From contig NZ_PQFZ01000002.1 in assembly GCF_002917105.1 (NCBI RefSeq), positions 310,001-374,000 of the forward strand: a stretch of DNA of 64,000 nucleotides, read 5' to 3'. Below, in pieces: positions 59,621 through 64,000 of this stretch. The notes under the pieces were generated by a model. It worked only from the letters and a program-made list of their open reading frames with translations, was not told where the DNA came from and searched no databases. How positions within the stretch are numbered: position 1 is the first letter of the stretch; every line of letters starts with the position of its first letter. The translations under genes and the position numbers were made by a program. Source of the DNA: Allobosea psychrotolerans. Its GTDB lineage: Bacteria > Pseudomonadota > Alphaproteobacteria > Rhizobiales > Beijerinckiaceae.

Positions 59621-59821
59621 CGGCCCGATAGCGCTGCACGCGAGCAAACGCAGCGCGGCCATCGTTGGGCCGCGGTGCTATACGCATTTCGAGCAGGCCA
59701 TGCAGCAAAAAAATGCGACGTTTCTGCGAAGGTCGCCCTGCCGCGCCGTATCGCGACACATCGCCAGGCTGCGCGAAGGCCGCCTCTCGCCAGATCGCGC
59801 GCCACAGATTATGCCGGGCGC
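59621..59821. other. Gap between tRNA-Leu and the multicopper-oxidase-like gene
   Basis: 201 bp between divergent genes. On the minus strand TATAGC near 59680 could be a -10 for tRNA-Leu, with TTGCTG about 20 bases upstream, a rather wide spacing. No ribosome site precedes the plus-strand gene clearly. Confidence 0.35.
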
Positions 59822-61270
59822 ATGACCGACAAAGGCCTCCTTCCCTCCCTGCGATCGTCCCTGATGCCGACAAGGCGCGCCACGCTTGCCGGCCTTGGCG
59901 CTGCGACGACGATCGCGCTTGCCGGCCGGGCCTCGTCCCAGGCCAGACCGCCGGCGGGCCCAGCCGGAACCGAGCCGCCATTGAGCCTGCTGGTTGCAGC
60001 CCCCGGCAAGGCGCGTTTGCGGCCGGCGCCGGCCGGCGAGACCGACATCCTGGCGCTGAACGGGGCGTCTCCAGGTCCGGCGCTGCGAATCAAGCTAGGG
60101 GAGACGTTGCGCCTCAAGCTCGACAACCGAACCGCTCTGCCGCTGTCCCTGCATTGGCAAGGCCTGCGTGGCGCGGCCGCCATGGACGGGGTCGGGGGCT
60201 TCGGCCAGCCCCCGGTCGCTCCAGGCGCAAGCTTTGAATACCGGCTGACGCCGCCGGATGCGGGCACCTTCCTCTATCGGCCGCTGCTCGTCGGCGGCTC
60301 GTCCGAACCGGCCGGCCGAGGCCTTGGCGGAATGCTCATCGTCGAGGAGGCGGAGCCGCTGGCGGTCGACCTGGATCTGCCGGTGATGGTCGCGGATTGG
60401 CTGCTCGGCGACGACCACGTCATTCGTCCCTTTGCCGCGGCAAGCCCCGAGAACGCAGCCGGAGGCCGGCTCGGCAGCTGGCTGACGGTCAATGGCGCTC
60501 CGCCGCCGCAGCGCGTCGCGGTCGCTCCGGGCGCGCGCGTCCGCCTGCGCCTCGCCAACGCCTGCAACGCCCGGATCATGCGGTTGCGCTTCGACGGGGT
60601 GAAGGCCTCGGTCGTTGCCGTCGACGGGCAGCCGACCGACACGTTCGAGCCGGTGCGCGCGCAACTGCCCTTCGCACCGGGCACGCGCTACGATCTGATC
60701 GTCGACATGCCGGAGGAGCCGGGCGCGACCGCGATCGTGACCGCCTTGATCGGCGCCGGCGTGCCGCTTGTCCGGCTGGTGACTGAGGGCGCAAAGAAAG
60801 CGGCCGTGACCGCGCCTGCCGCTCTGAAGCCCAACCCGACGCTCCCTGCTGCGGTGCGCCTCCAGGATGCGGTCCGCCCCCAGATCCTCATCGAGGGCGG
60901 GGCGAAGGTCATGCCCGAGCTCAAGCTGGATCTCGCCGGCCTCGATCTCTCCAAACCCTGGCGGGTCAATGGTGGCGTCGGAGACGCCGGCAAGCCGCTC
61001 GTCAGTGTCAAGCGCGGCACGCCGATCGTGCTCGCGATCGAAAACCGAACGGCCTTCCTGCAGCCGATCCATGTGCATGGCCACTGCTTTCGGCTGCTGC
61101 ACCCGCTCGACGATGGCTGGGAGCCCTATTTCATGGACACGGTGCAGATTCCCGAGGGCAAGCGGCTGCATATCGCCTTCATCGCCGAGAACCCGGGCCG
61201 CTGGATGATCTCGTCGACGGTCCTGGAGCGCTTCGACCTGGGCTTGTGGACCTGGTTCGAGGTGACGTGA
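59822..61270 (+). CDS. Multicopper-oxidase-fold protein lacking copper ligands (SufI/FtsP-like)
   Basis: Three cupredoxin-like domains in 482 residues, with a twin-arginine-type export signal (PTRRATLAGLGAATTIALAG, arginines 18 and 19). The fold motifs of multicopper oxidases are present but most ligands are lost. The first HxH is His111-Trp-Gln113; the WYHSH-like site reads LYRP (151-154). QPIHVHGHCF keeps His417, 419 and 421; the final HCH motif is replaced by RWMISSTVLERF. The blue-copper cysteine is missing. It is thus probably not an oxidase, like the E. coli division protein FtsP (SufI), but orthology is not established. The DoxX-like gene overlaps its end. Confidence 0.8.
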   Translation: MTDKGLLPSLRSSLMPTRRATLAGLGAATTIALAGRASSQARPPAGPAGTEPPLSLLVAAPGKARLRPAPAGETDILALNGASPGPALRIKLGETLRLKLDNRTALPLSLHWQGLRGAAAMDGVGGFGQPPVAPGASFEYRLTPPDAGTFLYRPLLVGGSSEPAGRGLGGMLIVEEAEPLAVDLDLPVMVADWLLGDDHVIRPFAAASPENAAGGRLGSWLTVNGAPPPQRVAVAPGARVRLRLANACNARIMRLRFDGVKASVVAVDGQPTDTFEPVRAQLPFAPGTRYDLIVDMPEEPGATAIVTALIGAGVPLVRLVTEGAKKAAVTAPAALKPNPTLPAAVRLQDAVRPQILIEGGAKVMPELKLDLAGLDLSKPWRVNGGVGDAGKPLVSVKRGTPIVLAIENRTAFLQPIHVHGHCFRLLHPLDDGWEPYFMDTVQIPEGKRLHIAFIAENPGRWMISSTVLERFDLGLWTWFEVT

Positions 61271-61659
61271 AGCTGCACTCCGCGATGCGCTGGCTGATGG
61301 CGGCGTTCTATCTCGCCGCCGGAGGGCTTCATCTGCGCTCGCCCGAGGCTTTTCTGCCGATCATGCCGGACTGGATACCCGCGCCGCGTGAGGTCGTCGT
61401 CCTGACCGGAATTGCGGAAATCCTCGGCGCCCTGGCATTGCTGATCCCGCATCTTCGCAAAGCAGCCGGCATCGGGCTCGCGCTCTACGCGCTTTGCGTC
61501 TTTCCGGCCAACATCAAGCACGCCCTGGAAGCCATTGCGATTCCGGGGCTGCCGGCGAGTTGGTGGTATCACGGCCCGAGACTGGCGCTGCAACCGATCC
61601 TGATCTGGTGGGCGCTGTTCTGCTCTGGAGCGATCGCTTGGCCGGCGCGGCAGCGCTAG
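61267..61659 (+). CDS. DoxX-like small membrane protein
   Basis: Integral membrane protein of the DoxX/DUF417-like type. The 130 residues have four hydrophobic segments: LMAAFYLAAGGLHLRSPEAF, VVVLTGIAEILGALALLIP, GIGLALYALCVFPANIKHAL and LILIWWALFCSGAIAW-like at the end. The chosen GTG at 61267 overlaps the TGA of the preceding gene, with GAGGT just upstream; this implies coupling. The TAG stop is part of a mosaic repeat. Function unknown. Confidence 0.75.
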   Translation: MKLHSAMRWLMAAFYLAAGGLHLRSPEAFLPIMPDWIPAPREVVVLTGIAEILGALALLIPHLRKAAGIGLALYALCVFPANIKHALEAIAIPGLPASWWYHGPRLALQPILIWWALFCSGAIAWPARQR

Positions 61660-61785
61660 AGCCGGATGACTTCAGGTTGGATCACTAAGTGATCCGACCT
61701 GAAATCTGAATCCGTCTCTCATCAAAGAGTTAGAGCAGGATCGATTGCGAAAAACCGGTTCCCACTTTTTCGCATCCTGCTCTAG
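61656..61785. repeat. Mosaic intergenic repeat, long form, copy 6
   Basis: Ends CTAGAGC (61656-61662) and GCTCTAG (61779-61785). The left hairpin has arms TTCAGGTTGGATCAC and GTGATCCGACCTGAA. The right hairpin carries GCGAAAAACCGGTTCCCACT, identical in its core to the copy at 9448-9572. The first bases supply the stop codon of the DoxX-like gene. Confidence 0.85.
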
Positions 61786-61795
61786 CCCTGACAGG

Positions 61796-62323
61796 TCAGT
61801 TCAACCCGAGCTTTGTCAACACCGCGCGCAGAATCTCGTCCTTCGGCAGCTCGACCGGCATCACCAGCGGGCGCTCATCGTCGCCGGGCTCCTCCAGCGC
61901 AGCGAACTGGCTGTCGAGCAGCGCGGGCGGCATGAAATGGTGCTGCCGCGCCGCCATGCGCGCGCCGATCAATTCGCGCGAGCCCTTGAGATAGACCAGG
62001 GCGACATCGGGGCGATCGCCGATGATGACGCGGCGATAGGCCCGCTTCAGCGCCGAACAGGTGACGATGCCATTCTTGCCCGCAGCGCGAAGTTCGTCGA
62101 TCCAGGCGGCGATGGCAGCGAGCCAGGGCTTGCGGTCCTCGTCGTTCAACGGCGTGCCGCCCGCCATCTTGGCGACATTCTGCGGCGGGTGGAACGAATC
62201 GGCATCGCGGAACGGCCAGCCCAGATGCTCGGCAAGACGCTCGCCCAGCGAGGTCTTGCCCGAGCTCGCAACGCCCATGACGACGATGACGGCGGGCCCG
62301 CCGCCCTTCTCCGAATTGCTCAT
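61796..62323 (-). CDS. gntK: Gluconokinase
   Basis: Phosphorylates gluconate to 6-phosphogluconate. The 175 residues have the P-loop VMGVASSGKTSLGERLA and the substrate region FRDADSFHPPQNVAKMAGG, with LNDEDRKPWL and ARQHHFMPPALLDSQ further on. It lies six bases after gnd, so the pair converts gluconate to ribulose 5-phosphate. No gluconate permease is visible. Confidence 0.94.
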   Translation of the reverse strand: MSNSEKGGGPAVIVVMGVASSGKTSLGERLAEHLGWPFRDADSFHPPQNVAKMAGGTPLNDEDRKPWLAAIAAWIDELRAAGKNGIVTCSALKRAYRRVIIGDRPDVALVYLKGSRELIGARMAARQHHFMPPALLDSQFAALEEPGDDERPLVMPVELPKDEILRAVLTKLGLN

Positions 62324-62329
62324 GGCGCG

Positions 62330-63316
62330 TCAGACCGGCTTCTTGGGCTCGACATGGCCGCCGAAGCCGGCGCGCATGGCCGAGAGTACCTTCTCGGCGA
62401 AGGTGTGGTCCTTGCGTGAGCGGAAGCGGGTGTAGAGCGAGGAGGTCAGGACCTCGGCCGGCGTCGCGGTCTCGATCGCGGCCTGCACCGTCCAGCGCCC
62501 CTCGCCCGAATCCGAGACATTGCCGGTATAAGCCGAGAGATCCTCATCGGCTGCGAGCGCCGACGCCGTCAGGTCGAGCAGCCAAGAGGTCACGACCGAG
62601 CCGCGCCGCCAGACCTCGGAGATCTCGGCGACATCGAAATCGAAGCCGTATTCCGGCGGCAGGCCCTCCCGAGCAGAGGCGTTGCGCAGCAGGTCGAAGC
62701 CCTCGGCGAAGGCCTGCATCATGCCGTATTCGATACCGTTATGGACCATCTTGACGAAATGGCCCGCGCCGACCGGCCCGCAATGCAGGTATCCCTCCTC
62801 GCTGGTCGGATTGCGACCGTCGCGATGGCTGGTCTCAGGAATATCGCCCTTGCCGGGCGCGAGCGCCTTCAGCAGCGGGTCCAACCGCGCGACGGTCTCC
62901 TTGTCGCCGCCGATCATCAGGCAATAGCCGCGCTCCAGCCCATGCACACCGCCGCTGGTGCCGATATCGAGATAATGCAGGCCCTTGGCCGAAAGCTCCT
63001 GCCCACGCCGGACATCGTCCTTCCAGAAGGCGTTGCCGCCGTCGATCAGCGTGTCGCCTGGAGACAGCAGTCCGGACAACTCGGTCAGCGTCGCCTCGGT
63101 AATCTCGCCGGCCGGCAGCATGACCCAGATGGCACGCGGCGCGGCAAGCTTGGCGACCATGTCCTTCAGGTCGGAGGCGACGACCGCCCCCTTCTCGGCG
63201 AGAGCGGCGCCAGGCTTGGGATCGCGGTCATAGACCACGCAATCATGCCCGGCCTGCATCAGCCTGCGCACGATATTCGCCCCCATCCGGCCGAGGCCGA
63301 CCATCCCTAGCTGCAT
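62330..63316 (-). CDS. gnd: 6-phosphogluconate dehydrogenase, decarboxylating, short form
   Basis: Oxidative decarboxylation of 6-phosphogluconate to ribulose 5-phosphate. The 328 residues have the Rossmann loop [16 protein letters not shown] and the motif [20 protein letters not shown]. The active site is [15 protein letters not shown] with Lys189 and Asn193. At 328 residues it is the short type (GndA-like), not the 470-residue enterobacterial form. It is coupled to gntK. Confidence 0.93.
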   Translation of the reverse strand: MQLGMVGLGRMGANIVRRLMQAGHDCVVYDRDPKPGAALAEKGAVVASDLKDMVAKLAAPRAIWVMLPAGEITEATLTELSGLLSPGDTLIDGGNAFWKDDVRRGQELSAKGLHYLDIGTSGGVHGLERGYCLMIGGDKETVARLDPLLKALAPGKGDIPETSHRDGRNPTSEEGYLHCGPVGAGHFVKMVHNGIEYGMMQAFAEGFDLLRNASAREGLPPEYGFDFDVAEISEVWRRGSVVTSWLLDLTASALAADEDLSAYTGNVSDSGEGRWTVQAAIETATPAEVLTSSLYTRFRSRKDHTFAEKVLSAMRAGFGGHVEPKKPV

Positions 63317-63394
63317 CGCTTCAACCCTTCATGGCCGGGGCATCTCGACCGCCGGTCCGTTTCATGCGCCGGTCCGTTTCTTGGCACTTCCTGT

Positions 63395-64000
63395 TCATCG
63401 CGCTTCTTGCATCCCGACCGCCTCCGCGACAAGCCAGTCGCGCAGCAAGACGAGCGCCGGACTCGGTGGACGATCCGCCGGGCGGGTCAGCCAATAGCCA
63501 TGCCGGCTGCGAAAACCGAGCCCCGCCGGGTTGACGAGACGCCCCCCCGTGAGCTCCTCCGCGACCAGGGCGCGCGGCACCAGCGCCAGCCCCTGCCCCG
63601 CGATCGCCGCGCGAATGACCAGGGCATAGAAGCCGAAGCGGATCACCCTCTGTGGAACGAGGTCAGCCACGGCATTGGCCTCGGCAAACTCGCTCCAGCG
63701 CAGCGGGGTCGGCGGATGGTCGAGCACCGGAAACCGCGCGATATCCCTGACATCGCGGATCGGCCCGAAGCGCGCCAGAAGGTCAGGCGCCGCGACCAGC
63801 GCGACATCGCGCCCGAACAGATAATCCGCCTGCTGCCCAGGCCAGTCGCCCTCACCGAAGCGAAACGTCGCGTCCGCGGCTTCGGCCGTGCCATGGGCGA
63901 CGAAGTTCGTGAACTGGACCTCGATCTCGGGATGTTCCTCGGCGAAGCGCGAGAAGCGCGGCACCAGCCAGCGGTCGCCAAGGATCGGCAGCACATGCAG
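63395..64000 (-). CDS. LysR family regulator, C-terminal part (cut by window end)
   Basis: Effector-binding half of a LysR-type regulator; the N-terminal helix-turn-helix lies beyond the window. The visible 200 or so residues include LPILGDRWLVPRFSRFAEEH, TFRFGEGDWPGQQADYLFG and IRAAIAGQGLALVPRALVAE, typical of the GcvA-like subgroup. It precedes gnd on the same strand, with 78 bp between; a regulatory link to gnd-gntK is possible but unproven. Confidence 0.88.
   Translation of the reverse strand: MHVLPILGDRWLVPRFSRFAEEHPEIEVQFTNFVAHGTAEAADATFRFGEGDWPGQQADYLFGRDVALVAAPDLLARFGPIRDVRDIARFPVLDHPPTPLRWSEFAEANAVADLVPQRVIRFGFYALVIRAAIAGQGLALVPRALVAEELTGGRLVNPAGLGFRSRHGYWLTRPADRPPSPALVLLRDWLVAEAVGMQEAR

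Noticed and set aside
59421..59981. Minus-strand open frame across tRNA-Leu
   Set aside because: It runs through a clear tRNA gene and has shadow composition.

Overview
The window reads as one contiguous piece of a high-GC alphaproteobacterial chromosome. Gene order points to the Hyphomicrobiales (Rhizobiales): lptF-lptG-lptD-pdxA-rsmA, fabD-fabG-acpP-fabF-mltG-yicC-gmk, rpsF-rpsR-DUF2232-rplI-dnaB-alr-radA-cvpA-purF, nuoA to nuoN followed by birA-rnj-mce, and tig-clpP-clpX-lon. The mosaic intergenic repeats look like those I associate with Bosea and its relatives; that genus-level guess is inference. Nearly everything is housekeeping, and no rRNA, CRISPR array, prophage or insertion sequence is visible.

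Layout. 1-6616 (+): LPS export (lptF, cut by the window edge; lptG; lptD), then pdxA and rsmA; surA is not at its usual place between lptD and pdxA. 6811-7806 (+): an orphan tripartite-tricarboxylate-type binding protein. 7875-14706 (-): type II fatty acid synthesis genes running into mltG, yicC and gmk. 15035-24887 (+): ribosomal proteins S6, S18 and L9, a DUF2232 membrane protein behind a hairpin-rich leader, DnaB, alanine racemase, RadA, CvpA, PurF and an SDR enzyme. 24928-31624 (-): der, a YfgM-like TPR protein, queA, two cyclophilins flanking a TonB-C-like secreted protein, DUF1467, a RidA protein and methylmalonyl-CoA epimerase. 31804-49505 (-): RNase J, BirA and all fourteen complex I genes. 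49806-50755 (+): an HdeA-like protein and an M15-like peptidase. 50829-52741 (-): a ModA-like binding protein, tRNA-Asp, a small secreted protein and tRNA-Val. 52887-59620 (-): lon, clpX, clpP, tig and tRNA-Leu. 59822-61659 (+): a multicopper-oxidase-fold protein without its copper ligands and a DoxX-like protein. 61796-64000 (-): gntK, gnd and the end of a LysR regulator.

The most interesting material lies in small-scale structure. Two families of intergenic palindromes occur. One is a mosaic element with a CCGGTTCCCACTTTT-like core and covarying stems; the other is a REP-like element bounded by GTCAT/ATGAC. Three short tandem duplications (17, 14 and 18 bp) sit on start or stop codons. A hairpin cluster precedes the DUF2232 gene, an orphan plus-strand terminator marks a possible small RNA, and a good sigma70-type promoter lies inside the nuo operon ahead of nuoJ. 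The most unusual protein is the multicopper-oxidase-like one.

Starts were chosen from visible Shine-Dalgarno sequences and family lengths. They therefore sometimes differ from the longest possible reading frame.
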